The position numbers were made by a program, and so were the translations under genes. A model generated the notes under the pieces. That model did not search any database, was not told where the DNA came from, and saw nothing but the letters and a program-made list of their open reading frames with translations. A DNA stretch of 64,000 nt from G965247775 sp965247775 (GTDB lineage: Bacteria > Chloroflexota > Dehalococcoidia > Bin125): the NCBI GenBank assembly GCA_965247775.1, contig OZ252031.1, positions 372,001-436,000 on the forward strand, given 5' to 3'. Of the stretch, positions 15,711-23,951 are shown piece after piece; the first letter of the stretch is position 1, and each line of letters starts with the position of its first letter.

Positions 15711-16160
15711 TGGTGGGCCCGGCAGCATGAGGAAGCGGGCTCTGGCTCGGATCGGGTCTGCTCCAGCGAGGAGCGGGTGCGCCTGATCCGGCCCGCCGAT
15801 GCTGCGCCGCAACTCGTTCCGTACCCGGAGGGGGCGTTCCCAGCGAAGGGCGCCCGGTATCGGCGGGAAATCATCGCGATCATACCACGCTTGGGGGGGT
15901 TCTTGGGAATGGGATGCCCGCCAGTTGACTGGGTTACTCAACGGGCATGGCAGCCTGGAGGCGCTGGAGGATGATGAGTTCGGCGCGCGATCCGCCGGCG
16001 CGGCGGTCCGTCGTCGCAGAGAGGGCTGGCATGCGATGGGCGGGGGGTCCGTCCAGGCAGGCCGGAAGCACCGGCCCGGCAATCGTGATGAGCGTCGAGG
16101 CTCAGTTTTCCCCCGCCCATCCCCCGAGGCGGTGGTGGGAGGAGGTCGCCGGCGGGGCGT
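15711..16160. other. Intergenic region of about 450 bp
   Basis: No supported gene. A minus-strand TATGAT at about 15885-15890 could be a -10 element for the transcript reading into the repeat array and sigma gene, with TTCCCA 19 bases further upstream as a weak -35. A near-palindrome CCAGTTGACTGG lies at about 15920. Composition is less G-skewed than in the flanking genes. Confidence 0.4.
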
Positions 16161-16994
16161 TCAGTCGAGGTCGAGGGGCGGGAAATTGGGCTGGCGGCGC
16201 TCTTGGAAGGATCTGACGCCTTCGGCGAAGTCGGGCCAGTCGAAGCTCTGGTCCATGAGGGCTTCGGTGTCGACCATGGCGGGGCCGAGGGGACGCATGA
16301 GGTCGCGGTATACCTGCTGCTTCATTGTCATGAGGGAGCGGCGGGAGGTGGTGCGGGCGAGTTCGCGGACGTAGTCCTGGGCGCTGGAGACGAGTTCGGC
16401 CTTGGGGACGACGCGGTTGACGAAGCCGATCTGGAGGGCTTCGTCGGCGGAGACACGGCGGCCGGTCCACATGATGTCGAGGGCGCGAGCGGGGCCGAGG
16501 AGGCGGGGGAGCATCCAGCTGGTGGCGTGTTCGGCGACGAGGCCGCGCTGGGCGAAGGCGTTGACGAAGAAGGCGCCTTCGCCGGCGAAGCGGATGTCGC
16601 AGACGGCGGCGAAGGCGAAGCCCATGCCGGCGCAGGGGCCGTTGATGGCGCCGATGATGGGCTTGCGGACGGCGAGGAAGTAGGTGAGACCGCGGCTGTA
16701 GTCGTCGTCGGCGTTGGGGCCGCCGGGGCGAAGGTCGTCGCGGCGCTCAGGGCGGTACTCGTCGCGCTCGCCCTGGGTTTGCTCTTGGAGGGCGTCCATG
16801 TCGACGCCGGCGCAGAAGCCGCGGCCTTCGCCGGTGAGGACGATGCCGACGACGCGCTGGTCGTGTTCGGCGTCGACCATGGCCTGTCGCATTTCGTCCT
16901 GCATGCGGTCGGTGATGGCGTTGAGGCGCTCGGGGCGATTGAGGGTGATGGTGGCGACGGGGCCGTCGACTTCGTAGCGGATGGTTTCGTACAC
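16161..16994 (-). CDS. Enoyl-CoA hydratase/isomerase family protein
   Basis: A 277-residue crotonase-fold enzyme. It shows I-T-L-N-R-P-E-R-L-N-A-I-T, the first oxyanion-hole region G-R-G-F-C-A-G-V-D-M, a second oxyanion region I-G-A-I-N-G-P-C-A-G-M-G, and a Glu-containing segment near residue 150. Crotonase-family members hydrate, isomerise or cleave acyl-CoA thioesters. It is the downstream member of two hydratases on the minus strand, and a third faces away at 17972. The trio and the ACAD10-like kinase suggest fatty- or aromatic-acid beta-oxidation. A TACACT 29 bases upstream may give it its own promoter. Confidence 0.9.
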   Translation of the reverse strand: MYETIRYEVDGPVATITLNRPERLNAITDRMQDEMRQAMVDAEHDQRVVGIVLTGEGRGFCAGVDMDALQEQTQGERDEYRPERRDDLRPGGPNADDDYSRGLTYFLAVRKPIIGAINGPCAGMGFAFAAVCDIRFAGEGAFFVNAFAQRGLVAEHATSWMLPRLLGPARALDIMWTGRRVSADEALQIGFVNRVVPKAELVSSAQDYVRELARTTSRRSLMTMKQQVYRDLMRPLGPAMVDTEALMDQSFDWPDFAEGVRSFQERRQPNFPPLDLD

Positions 16995-17023
16995 GGGGTC
17001 CTCCAGATGCGGGGTGGGGGAGG

Positions 17024-17029
17024 AGTGTA
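17024..17029 (-). promoter_or_regulatory. Probable -10 element TACACT
   Basis: In the 62-bp gap between the two minus-strand hydratase genes, 29 bases before the start at 16994. It matches the recurrent TAnnCT pattern. Confidence 0.4.
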
Positions 17030-17056
17030 CCGCGCGCGTGGGCGCGGGGGTGGGGG

Positions 17057-17857
17057 CTAACGGCCGTGGTATCGGGGGTCGCGCTTTTGGGCGAAGGCGC
17101 GCGGGCCCTCGCGGGCGTCGTCGGTGAGGCGGGCGGCGAGGGCGAGGAGGCCCTCGAGGCGGATGCCGTCGTTGAGGGGGAGGGCGTGGCCTCGGACGAT
17201 GGCTTCCTTGATGGCACGCTGCGTGAGGGGTGCGCCGGCGACGAGGCGCTGGGCCATAGCGCGGGCGGTGGGGATGACGTCTTGCTTGGGCACGACGCGG
17301 TTGACGAGCCCGTGTTGCAGAGCCTGCGGGGCCGTGAGGTGCTCACCGTAGAGGAGGACCTCCATCGCGACGGCGTAGGGGAGCTGGCGGGCGAGGCGCT
17401 GGGTTGCGCCGAGGGTGGGGACGAGGCCGCGGCGGACTTCGGGCAGGCCGAAGGTGGCGTCTTCGGAGGCGACGCGCAGGTCGCAGACGCTGAGCAGGGT
17501 GAGGCCACCGCCGAGGCAGTAGCCGTTGACGGCGGCGATGATGGGCTTCCAGACGTCGATGCCGTTGTCGAGGGAGGGGAAGTCGGCGGGCTGGAAGAGG
17601 CGCCAGATGTCGGCGCTGCCAGGACCGGGGCGAGCGGGGATGGTTTTCTTGAGGTCGGCGCCGGCGCAGAAGGCGCGATCGCCGGCGCCGGTGAGGATAG
17701 CGACCCAGATCTCCGGGTCGTCGCGGACGGTGGTCCAGATCTCGGCGAGGGCGCCGAAGGTTTCCGGGTCGAGGGCGTTGAGGGCGTGGGGGCGGTTGAG
17801 GGTGATGGTGGCGATGCGGTCCTGGACGTCGAAGAGGACGGGGCTTTGGGCGGGCAT
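17057..17857 (-). CDS. Enoyl-CoA hydratase
   Basis: A 266-residue crotonase. Motifs are I-T-L-N-R-P-H-A-L-N-A-L, D-R-A-F-C-A-G-A-D-L (first oxyanion-hole strand) and A-A-V-N-G-Y-C-L-G-G-G (second). F-G-L-P-E-V-R-R-G-L carries the Glu used for water activation in true hydratases. It likely hydrates trans-2-enoyl-CoA esters in the cytoplasm. It precedes another crotonase on the same strand and diverges from a third. A TACCCT at 17893-17898 could be its -10 element. Confidence 0.9.
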   Translation of the reverse strand: MPAQSPVLFDVQDRIATITLNRPHALNALDPETFGALAEIWTTVRDDPEIWVAILTGAGDRAFCAGADLKKTIPARPGPGSADIWRLFQPADFPSLDNGIDVWKPIIAAVNGYCLGGGLTLLSVCDLRVASEDATFGLPEVRRGLVPTLGATQRLARQLPYAVAMEVLLYGEHLTAPQALQHGLVNRVVPKQDVIPTARAMAQRLVAGAPLTQRAIKEAIVRGHALPLNDGIRLEGLLALAARLTDDAREGPRAFAQKRDPRYHGR

Positions 17858-17933
17858 GTCGTGACCTCCGGGTCGGGCGGGTGCGCGCGGGGAGGGTAGG
17901 GGGCGGCGGTGGCCGCGGGGGGTGGGGCGTCGT

Positions 17934-17939
17934 TAGCAT
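17934..17939 (+). promoter_or_regulatory. Possible -10 element TAGCAT
   Basis: Lies 32 bases before the ATG at 17972 in the divergent gap between crotonase genes. It deviates from TAnnCT at the fifth base. Confidence 0.3.
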
Positions 17940-17971
17940 CGGCGCAGTGCGGAGCGAGGAAAGGCGTTGCG

Positions 17972-18784
17972 ATGAGTGAAGAACATCTGCTGTACGAGAA
18001 GCGCGAGGACGGGGTGGGGCTGATCACGCTGAACCGGCCAGAGCGGCTGAACGCGATGAGCGGGGCCATGATGTCGCGCTGGCAGGAGGTGCTGCGGGAG
18101 GCGACGGCGGACGCGGGCGTGCGCTGCGTGGCGGTGACGGGGGCGGGGCGAGCGTTTTCGGCGGGGGGCGATGTGAAGGAGATGGCGAAGGACCCGAAGG
18201 CGGTGACGCTGGGCGGCGATACGAGTGACGAGGCGGCGCGGCTGTTGGCGGAGGCGGGCTGGGCGGTGAGTGGGGCGCTGGCGACGATGCCGAAGCCGAC
18301 GGTGGCGCTGGTGAACGGGTTCGCGATGGGGGCGTCGTTGAGCATTGCCTGCGCGTGCGACATCCGGCTGGCGTCGAGCGAGGCGAAGTTCGGGACGGCG
18401 TTCCGCAACGTGGGGCTTTCGGGGGACTTCGGGGGGAGCTACTTCCTGCCGAGGCTGGTGGGGACGGCGCGCGCGCGGGAGCTGTACTTCACGGGGGAGA
18501 TCGTGGATGCGGAGCGGGCGCTGGGGCTGGGGCTGGCGAACCACGTCTACCCGGCGGCGGAGTTCATGTCGCGGGGGCTGGTGTTCTGCGCGCAGCTGGC
18601 GTCGGGGCCGACGCTGGCGCTGGGGCGGATGAAGACGAACCTGAACCGGTCCGAGCTGACGCCGCTGTGGGAGCAGTTGCGGGGGGAGGCGCTGCACCAT
18701 CGGCTGAGTTCGCTGGACGCGGATCATCGCAGCGCGGCGGCGGCGTTCGTGGAGAAGCGGCCGCCGGTGTTCGAGGGACGATAG
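17972..18784 (+). CDS. Enoyl-CoA hydratase/isomerase family protein
   Basis: A 270-residue crotonase-like enzyme. It shows I-T-L-N-R-P-E-R-L-N-A-M, A-F-S-A-G-G-D-V-K-E (first oxyanion region), and A-L-V-N-G-F-A-M-G-A-S (second). F-R-N-V-G-L-S-G-D-F-G-G-S-Y-F-L-P is the pattern of 2-(1,2-epoxy-1,2-dihydrophenyl)acetyl-CoA isomerase or isomerase-type members, where Asp replaces the hydratase Glu. It may therefore isomerise rather than hydrate. The ATG at 17972 follows GAGGAAAGG. The phosphotransferase gene begins 13 bp downstream, forming an operon. Confidence 0.88.
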   Translation: MSEEHLLYEKREDGVGLITLNRPERLNAMSGAMMSRWQEVLREATADAGVRCVAVTGAGRAFSAGGDVKEMAKDPKAVTLGGDTSDEAARLLAEAGWAVSGALATMPKPTVALVNGFAMGASLSIACACDIRLASSEAKFGTAFRNVGLSGDFGGSYFLPRLVGTARARELYFTGEIVDAERALGLGLANHVYPAAEFMSRGLVFCAQLASGPTLALGRMKTNLNRSELTPLWEQLRGEALHHRLSSLDADHRSAAAAFVEKRPPVFEGR

Positions 18785-18797
18785 GCGGGCGGGGATC

Positions 18798-19853
18798 GTG
18801 GCAGAGGAGACGGCCGCCGAGCTGATCGGAGTGCGGGAGGCCCACCGTTTCGACGAGGGGGCGCTGGAGCGGTACCTGGCGGCGCATCTGGTGGGCTTCA
18901 CCCCACCGATGGCGGTGCGGCAGTTCGATGCGGGGCACTCGAACCCGACGTTCCTGGTCAGCGCCGGGGGACGGGACTACGTGGTGCGGAAGAAGCCGCC
19001 CGGGGAGCTGCTGCCGAGTGCGCACGCAGTGGAGCGGGAGTATCGCGTGATCACGGCGCTGCGGGAGACGGACGTGCCGGTGGCGCGGACGTATCTGCTA
19101 TGCGAGGACGCGTCGGTGATCGGGACGCCGTTCTTCGTGATGGAGCGGCTGCAGGGCCGGATCTTCCGCGACCTGGCGCTGGCGGGGCGGGACGCGACGG
19201 AGCGGCGGGCTGTGTTCCGGGAGATGATGCGGGTGCAGGCGGCGCTGCACGGGGTGGACCACGGGGGGGTGGGGCTGGGGGATTTCGGGCGGCCGGGGAA
19301 CTACTGCCGGCGGCAGATCGGCCGTTGGACGAAGCAGTATTTGGCGTCGCAGACTGAGGAGATCGTGTCGATCGATCGCTTGATGGAGTGGCTGCCGGAG
19401 CGGGTGCCGGAGCAGGAGGAGACGACGCTGGTGCACGGAGACTTCGGCATGCACAACGTGGTCTTCGATGCGAAAGCGCCGCGGGTGATCGGGGTGCTGG
19501 ACTGGGAGCTGTCGACGCTGGGGAACCCGTTCTCGGACGTCGCGTACTTCTGCCTGCGGCACCTGGTGGACGACCCGCGTTTCCGGCCGCTGCGGCCGGG
19601 GGATGGGGTGCCGACGATCACGGAGATCGTGGCAGACTACTGCGGCTTCGCGGGCAAGGAGGCGATCCGGGACTGGACGTTCTACCTGGCGTTCAACCTG
19701 TTCCGGCTGGCGGCGATTTCCCAGGGGGTGTACCAGCGTGGGGTGCAGGGGAACGCGGCGTCGTCGCGGGTGTTCGAACTGGAGGGGCAGTCACGACGGA
19801 TCGCGGACGCGGGCTGGCGGGTGGCGCAGGAGGGGGCGCCGGCGGGGGTGTGA
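18798..19853 (+). CDS. Phosphotransferase-family protein (ACAD10/ACAD11 kinase-like)
   Basis: A 351-residue aminoglycoside-phosphotransferase-fold kinase. The ATP-binding Lys is in Y-V-V-R-K-K-P-P-G, the catalytic loop is L-V-H-G-D-F-G-M-H-N near residue 220, and the Mg-binding motif is V-L-D-W-E-L-S-T-L-G-N-P-F-S-D. This subgroup is the bacterial equivalent of the kinase domain of ACAD10/11. It is typically encoded beside acyl-CoA dehydrogenases and hydratases and is linked to catabolism of 4-hydroxy fatty acids by phosphorylation. Its place directly after a crotonase gene supports that role. The GTG start follows GGGGATC. Confidence 0.88.
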   Translation: MAEETAAELIGVREAHRFDEGALERYLAAHLVGFTPPMAVRQFDAGHSNPTFLVSAGGRDYVVRKKPPGELLPSAHAVEREYRVITALRETDVPVARTYLLCEDASVIGTPFFVMERLQGRIFRDLALAGRDATERRAVFREMMRVQAALHGVDHGGVGLGDFGRPGNYCRRQIGRWTKQYLASQTEEIVSIDRLMEWLPERVPEQEETTLVHGDFGMHNVVFDAKAPRVIGVLDWELSTLGNPFSDVAYFCLRHLVDDPRFRPLRPGDGVPTITEIVADYCGFAGKEAIRDWTFYLAFNLFRLAAISQGVYQRGVQGNAASSRVFELEGQSRRIADAGWRVAQEGAPAGV

Positions 19854-19864
19854 GGGCTGGGCGG

Positions 19865-20035
19865 TCAGGCGGGCTGGGCGGCCGGCTCCATGAGGGGGGC
19901 GTCTCGGGCGGGCTTGCAGGCTTCCTCGACGACCTGGGAGAGGGCGGGATGGGCGTGGACGGCGTCGACGACGGCGTCGAGGGCGCCGGTGGTGCTGAGG
20001 GCGACGACGACCTGATGGATGCGGATGGAGGCTGA
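19865..20035 (-). pseudogene. Possible 3' remnant of a pyridine-nucleotide disulfide oxidoreductase
   Basis: A short minus-strand frame ending at the TGA at 19867-19865 reads D-A-V-H-A-H-P-A-L-S-Q-V-V-E-E-A. This resembles the conserved C-terminal H-A-H-P-T-L-S-E of dihydrolipoamide dehydrogenase and related enzymes. Nothing of the FAD or NAD domains is visible upstream, so at most a C-terminal scrap is left. It is of interest because the gcv operon in this window lacks its L-protein gene. The call is tentative. Confidence 0.35.
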
Positions 20036-20146
20036 CCATGGTGGTGGTCCTTCCGGTCGGGGCGACTTGTGGGCGGAGGATGTCGAACGGGGGCTTTTTG
20101 GAACGACGGTCGGGTAGAGGCGCGGAGAGAAGGCGCCGTGCTGCGT

Positions 20147-20152
20147 TAGGCT
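20147..20152 (+). promoter_or_regulatory. Possible -10 element TAGGCT
   Basis: Lies 38 bases before the VOC gene start at 20191 and matches the TAnnCT pattern. Confidence 0.4.
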
Positions 20153-20190
20153 GGCGGCCGATCACGCCGCTCAGTATGAAGGAGGGTCTC

Positions 20191-20973
20191 ATGGCCGATG
20201 CATCGTTGCGCGGGCGCTTTCTCTGGCACGAGCTGCTGACGTCGGATCCGGCGGCCGGGGAGGCGTTCTATACGGCGCTGGTGGGGTACGGCACGATGAC
20301 GATGGACCCGGGCAGCGGGCCCTACACGATGCTCACGATGGGGGAGGAGCCGAGGGCGGGGCTGATGGAGCTGCCCGAAGAGGCGAAGAAGATGGGCGCG
20401 CCACCGCACTGGCTGCTGTACGTGGGGGCGCCGGATGTGGACGCGACGGTGGCGCAGGCGACGAGCCTGGGCGGCGCGTCGTTGCACGAGCCGTTCGACG
20501 TGCCGACGGTGGGGCGGTTTGGGATCATCGCGGATCCGCAGGGGGCGGCCCTGGGGGTCTACACGCCGGCGGAGGGTCCGCCGCCGGAGCAGGAGCCGGG
20601 GCTCGGCGGGTTCGCCTGGCATGAGTTGGCAACGTCGGATTACGAGGCGGCGTTCGGCTTCTACGAGCAGTTGTTCGGCTGGGAGAAGACCGAGGCGATG
20701 GATATGGGCGAGGGGGACATGTACCAGATGTACGGGCGCAATGCGACCGACTCGCTGGGGGGCATGTTCAACACGCCGGCGGAGATGCCGGGCCCGCCGG
20801 CGTGGCTGCTGTACATCGAAGTGGCCGATGCGGACGCGGCGGCGGCGAAGGCGTCGGAACTTGGGGGGCAGGTCTTGAACGGGCCGATGGACGTGCCGGG
20901 CGGCGGGCGCATCGTGCAACTGCTGGACCCGCAGGGGGTGGCCTTCGCGGTGCACGCGGCGGCGTCAGGCTAG
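20191..20973 (+). CDS. Two-domain VOC (glyoxalase-like) family protein
   Basis: A 260-residue protein made of two glyoxalase/bleomycin-resistance-like domains. Both halves open with a similar phrase: F-L-W-H-E-L-L-T-S-D near residue 9 and F-A-W-H-E-L-A-T-S-D near residue 140. Both end with a beta-strand segment that follows D-P-Q-G. The architecture matches the CFP-30B/27-kDa-antigen type of VOC proteins, with metal or small-molecule binding sites and unknown substrates. AAGGAGGG directly upstream of the ATG at 20191 fixes the start. Confidence 0.88.
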   Translation: MADASLRGRFLWHELLTSDPAAGEAFYTALVGYGTMTMDPGSGPYTMLTMGEEPRAGLMELPEEAKKMGAPPHWLLYVGAPDVDATVAQATSLGGASLHEPFDVPTVGRFGIIADPQGAALGVYTPAEGPPPEQEPGLGGFAWHELATSDYEAAFGFYEQLFGWEKTEAMDMGEGDMYQMYGRNATDSLGGMFNTPAEMPGPPAWLLYIEVADADAAAAKASELGGQVLNGPMDVPGGGRIVQLLDPQGVAFAVHAAASG

Positions 20974-21025
20974 CCGGCCCGCCCGCGAGGTTCTGAGCGC
21001 CCGGCGGTCCTGGATCGCCGGGCGC

Positions 21026-21031
21026 TAGACT
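21026..21031 (+). promoter_or_regulatory. Probable -10 element TAGACT
   Basis: Lies 41 bases upstream of the ATG at 21073, followed by a GC hairpin and an AGGAGGGG ribosome-binding site. It is an exact copy of the hexamer found upstream of gcvT and several other genes here. Confidence 0.5.
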
Positions 21032-21072
21032 CCGCGCGCCTCGCCCGGGGGGCGAGGCGTGCAGGAGGGGTC

Positions 21073-21639
21073 ATGGGCCAGGAGATCGCGACGGGGGACG
21101 TGCGGACGGCGGGGATCGAGTACGTGGAGGACGGGCAGGGCACGATCCTGGCGATGGCCGTGCGGCACGACTTCGAGGATTACGCGGCGTTTCCGCCCTA
21201 CCTGGACAGCGAGGGGGAGCGCCGGGAGCTGGCGGCTGGGTACGCGGGGACGGACCCGGAGACGGAGCGGCGGGCGAAGGCACATATCACGGCGGACGAT
21301 TTGGCGTTCCAGATCACGCTGCTGAATCGTCCGCCGGGGGCGGTGACGAAGCCGCACTACCACCACGTGGCGACGGAGCGTGCGGGGAACGCGACGCGGC
21401 AGAAGCTGATGATGTGCCGCTCAGGGCGGATGCGGGCGAACGTGTACACGGCGAGCGGGGAGCACGTGGCAGACGTGGAGCTGGCGCCGGGGGACTTCGT
21501 GCTGACGTTCGAGGGGCACGGCTACGAGTTCCTGGAGGCGGGGACGCGGGCGCTGGAGATCATGGAGGGCCCGCTGCTGCTCGGTGCGGGCTTCTCGCGG
21601 GTGGACCTGGAGGCCAGAACGGCGAGGAGCGAGCGATGA
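21073..21639 (+). CDS. Cupin-like protein of unknown function
   Basis: A 188-residue soluble protein. The second half contains P-G-A-V-T-K-P-H-Y-H-H-V-A and L-A-P-G-D-F-V-L-T-F-E-G-H-G-Y, the spacing of the two cupin motifs with several possible metal-binding histidines. The first half is polar and charged without a clear family. The gene overlaps the next by 4 bp (ATGA), so the two products are coupled and probably act together. No catalytic assignment is possible. Confidence 0.7.
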   Translation: MGQEIATGDVRTAGIEYVEDGQGTILAMAVRHDFEDYAAFPPYLDSEGERRELAAGYAGTDPETERRAKAHITADDLAFQITLLNRPPGAVTKPHYHHVATERAGNATRQKLMMCRSGRMRANVYTASGEHVADVELAPGDFVLTFEGHGYEFLEAGTRALEIMEGPLLLGAGFSRVDLEARTARSER

Positions 21640-22256
21640 CACCAGAGGAGCGCCGGCAGTTCGTGCGGGATCACCGGACGTGCGTGTGGGGGTACGGGCG
21701 GCAGTCGGGGCCGCCGTCGATGTCGGTGGTGTACTACGTGATGGACGGGGACGCGATCCTGATCTCGACGATGCAGGAGCGGGGGAAGGCGAAGGCGCTG
21801 GAGCGCAACGCGGAGGTGTCCCTGTGCGTGCTGGACGAGCAGTGGCCGCTGACGTACCTGGTGGTCTACGGGCGGGGGGAGATCATCGCCGACCACGATC
21901 GGGCGGCGGCGTTGATGGGGCGGATTACGGAGCTGATGTCGGGACAGGCGCCGAGCGAAGAGGACCTGGCGAAGATCGATGCGATGTGCCGGGAAGAGCA
22001 CCGGGTGGTGGCGCGGATCACACCGGTGGCAACGTTCGAGACGCCGCCGCGGCACGTGTACGCGGAAACGAACCTGGCCGAGGTCCGGCACGGGCTGGGG
22101 AACACGCTGGCGTGGGACGCGTGGGGTCGCGGGGGGACGGGCGCGGCGCGTGCTAGCGCCGCTCGATGCTGGATGCGGCGGTGGAGGTCTGGGAGTCGAT
22201 GGGGACGGTGTGGTCGGGGCTCGGGCCGGCGTAGGTCAGGTGGGATGCGCCGGTGA
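21636..22256 (+). CDS. Pyridoxamine 5'-phosphate oxidase-like (PPOX class) flavin/F420-binding protein
   Basis: The first 165 residues resemble the split-barrel PPOX/F420-dependent family: I-L-I-S-T-M-Q-E-R-G-K-A-K-A-L-E-R-N is the usual substrate-radical strand, followed by V-S-L-C-V-L-D-E and V-Y-G-R-G-E-I-I. Natural members tend to end about where this one reads A-E-T-N-L-A-E-V-R. Here the frame runs on for about 40 Arg/Gly/Ser-rich residues that overlap the convergent DUF2807 gene by 104 bp. The original stop may have been lost. Translationally coupled to the cupin-like gene upstream. Confidence 0.78.
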   Translation: MTPEERRQFVRDHRTCVWGYGRQSGPPSMSVVYYVMDGDAILISTMQERGKAKALERNAEVSLCVLDEQWPLTYLVVYGRGEIIADHDRAAALMGRITELMSGQAPSEEDLAKIDAMCREEHRVVARITPVATFETPPRHVYAETNLAEVRHGLGNTLAWDAWGRGGTGAARASAARCWMRRWRSGSRWGRCGRGSGRRRSGGMRR

Positions 22257-22953
22257 CGATGGCGCGGGTGATGCGCTCGGAGACGGTGATCTCGGCGTCG
22301 CTGGCGCCGCCGAGATCGACGGAGGCGATGCGCGCTTCGAGGTCGCGGAGGCCGGCGTCGCTGGCGCCGTTGAGTTCGAGTTCGAGTTGTTCGGCGGTCC
22401 CGGCGAGCGTGAGGCGGCTGGCGCCGAAGGCGCGCGCCTCGATCCTGGGGGCGGTGAGGGTAGCGTCGATCTGGGAGGCGCCGCCGGCGCGGAGCGCGAT
22501 GGCGGCGGCGGTGAAGTCACCGCTGATGCGGGCGGCGCCGGCGGCTTCGATCCGGAGATCGCCGGTCGTGCCGAGGGGATCGTGGAATTCGACGCGGGCG
22601 GCGCCGCTGACGACAAGCTGGCTGATCTCCAGCATGGAGACGGTGGCGTGCAAGGTGGCGTTGTCGATGGGGTTGCCGCTTTCCAGGGTCAGCGCGAGGG
22701 AGCCGGGGCCGTTGGCGACGCGGACCCGGTCGAGCAGGTTGTCGTCGACTTCGATGACGGCTGAGGAGGGCCCGCGGCTGACGGTGACGTCGAAGCCGGC
22801 GCCGATGGTGAGCTGGTGGAGGTCGGCGACGTCGATGGTGCGTTGGACGAGGTCGCCGGAGCCGCGGATGCCGAGGGCGAGGTCGTCGTCGCCGCAGGCG
22901 GGGGCGGCGAGGAGGAGGGCGAGGAGGAGGAGGGCGAGGGGGAGTCTGGGCAC
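22153..22953 (-). CDS. DUF2807 (GIN-domain) lipoprotein
   Basis: A 266-residue secreted protein. A signal peptide runs through L-L-L-L-A-L-L-L-A-A-P-A-C, with the Cys as likely lipidation site, although Pro at -2 makes the lipobox imperfect. The mature part is a beta-helix-like repeat (G-A-S-D-A, G-A-A-R-I-S-G, G-A-S-Q-I) typical of the putative autotransporter-adhesin head domain DUF2807. It would be anchored on the outer face of the cytoplasmic membrane and may bind polysaccharide or protein. Its 3' end overlaps the convergent PPOX gene. Confidence 0.85.
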   Translation of the reverse strand: MPRLPLALLLLALLLAAPACGDDDLALGIRGSGDLVQRTIDVADLHQLTIGAGFDVTVSRGPSSAVIEVDDNLLDRVRVANGPGSLALTLESGNPIDNATLHATVSMLEISQLVVSGAARVEFHDPLGTTGDLRIEAAGAARISGDFTAAAIALRAGGASQIDATLTAPRIEARAFGASRLTLAGTAEQLELELNGASDAGLRDLEARIASVDLGGASDAEITVSERITRAIVTGASHLTYAGPSPDHTVPIDSQTSTAASSIERR

Positions 22954-23057
22954 GGCACCTTCCCGCAGCGCGTGGGTGGGCCAGAGGAGGCGATCGTACA
23001 GGGGGCGATGGGAGGCAGGGAGCGGGAGGGGGACGTCGATCGGGGGGCGGGGCGCGA

Positions 23058-23900
23058 TCAGCTAGGCGGGCTTCCGGCGGGGTCCGAGGGGACGGTATTG
23101 AGGGCGGTGGCGCCCGGGGAGTTGAGGGTGAAACCGCCATCGACGGCGAGGGTCTGGCCGGTGACGTAGGTGGCGGCGGGGGAGGCGAGGTAGAGGATGG
23201 CGTCGGCGATCTCGTGCGGTTTGGCAACGCGGTGGAGAGGGATCTGATCGTCGAGGCGGGCTTTGGCGTCCAGGCGCTGCTGCTCGGGCAGGAGGGCGAA
23301 GATGGCGTGGTACAGGCGGGTGTCGACCATGCCGGGGGCGACGCAGTTGACGCGGATGCCGAAGGGGGCCCACTCGAGGGCGCAGGCTTTGGTGGCCATG
23401 ATGACGCCGGCCTTGGCGATGGAGTAGTGGCTGGTGGGGACCTGGGCGCGGAGGCCGCTGACGGAGGCGACGTTGACGATGGCGCCGCCGCCGTGGTCAC
23501 GCATGTAGCGGGCGGCGGCCTGGCTGAGGAAGAAGAGGCCTTTGAGGTTGAGGTTCATGACCGTGTCCCAGGCGCGCTCTTCCATGTCGATGGCGGGGGC
23601 GAAGAAGTTGGTGGCGGCGTTGTTGACGAGGATGTCGAGGCCGCCGAGGTCCTGAGCGACGCGGTCGACGAGGGGGGCGAGCTGGTCGACGCGGCCGACG
23701 TGGGCCTCGAGGGGAAGGGCGCGGCGGCCCTCGGCGCGGACCTGCTGGGCGACGCGTTCGAGGTCGGGGCGCTTGCGGCTGGCGACGGCGACGTCGGCGC
23801 CGGCCTGGGCAAGGAGGAGGGCGGCGGCTTCGCCGATGCCTCGGCTGCCGCCGGTGACGAGGGCGACCTTGCCTTGGAGGGAGAAGCGGGGCAGGTCCAC
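23058..23900 (-). CDS. Short-chain dehydrogenase/reductase
   Basis: A 280-residue classical SDR. T-G-G-S-R-G-I-G binds the cofactor, the N-N-A-A-T-N-F sequence follows, the catalytic Ser is in V-A-S-V-S-G, and Y-S-I-A-K carries the Tyr-Lys pair. C-V-A-P-G-M-V-D-T and the C-terminal V-T-G-Q-T-L-A-V-D-G-G-F are family hallmarks. It resembles 3-oxoacyl-ACP reductase and gluconate 5-dehydrogenase-type enzymes, so it probably reduces a carbonyl on an acyl or sugar substrate. The C-terminus extends about 20 residues past the usual end. A small dimeric-barrel-like protein is encoded upstream. Confidence 0.88.
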   Translation of the reverse strand: MDLPRFSLQGKVALVTGGSRGIGEAAALLLAQAGADVAVASRKRPDLERVAQQVRAEGRRALPLEAHVGRVDQLAPLVDRVAQDLGGLDILVNNAATNFFAPAIDMEERAWDTVMNLNLKGLFFLSQAAARYMRDHGGGAIVNVASVSGLRAQVPTSHYSIAKAGVIMATKACALEWAPFGIRVNCVAPGMVDTRLYHAIFALLPEQQRLDAKARLDDQIPLHRVAKPHEIADAILYLASPAATYVTGQTLAVDGGFTLNSPGATALNTVPSDPAGSPPS

Positions 23901-23951
23901 GGGGGTTCCCTTCTGCGGCTGCCGACCGTGCGGCCGTGGCAGGCGGAGGCG

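Noticed and set aside
15109..15974. Long reading frames on both strands across the tandem repeat (A-R-D-A-R-E-A-Q-C-A-type repeats)
   Set aside because: A 25-bp unit cycles through all three frames and lacks stops on either strand, so openness is a consequence of the repeat and not evidence of a protein.
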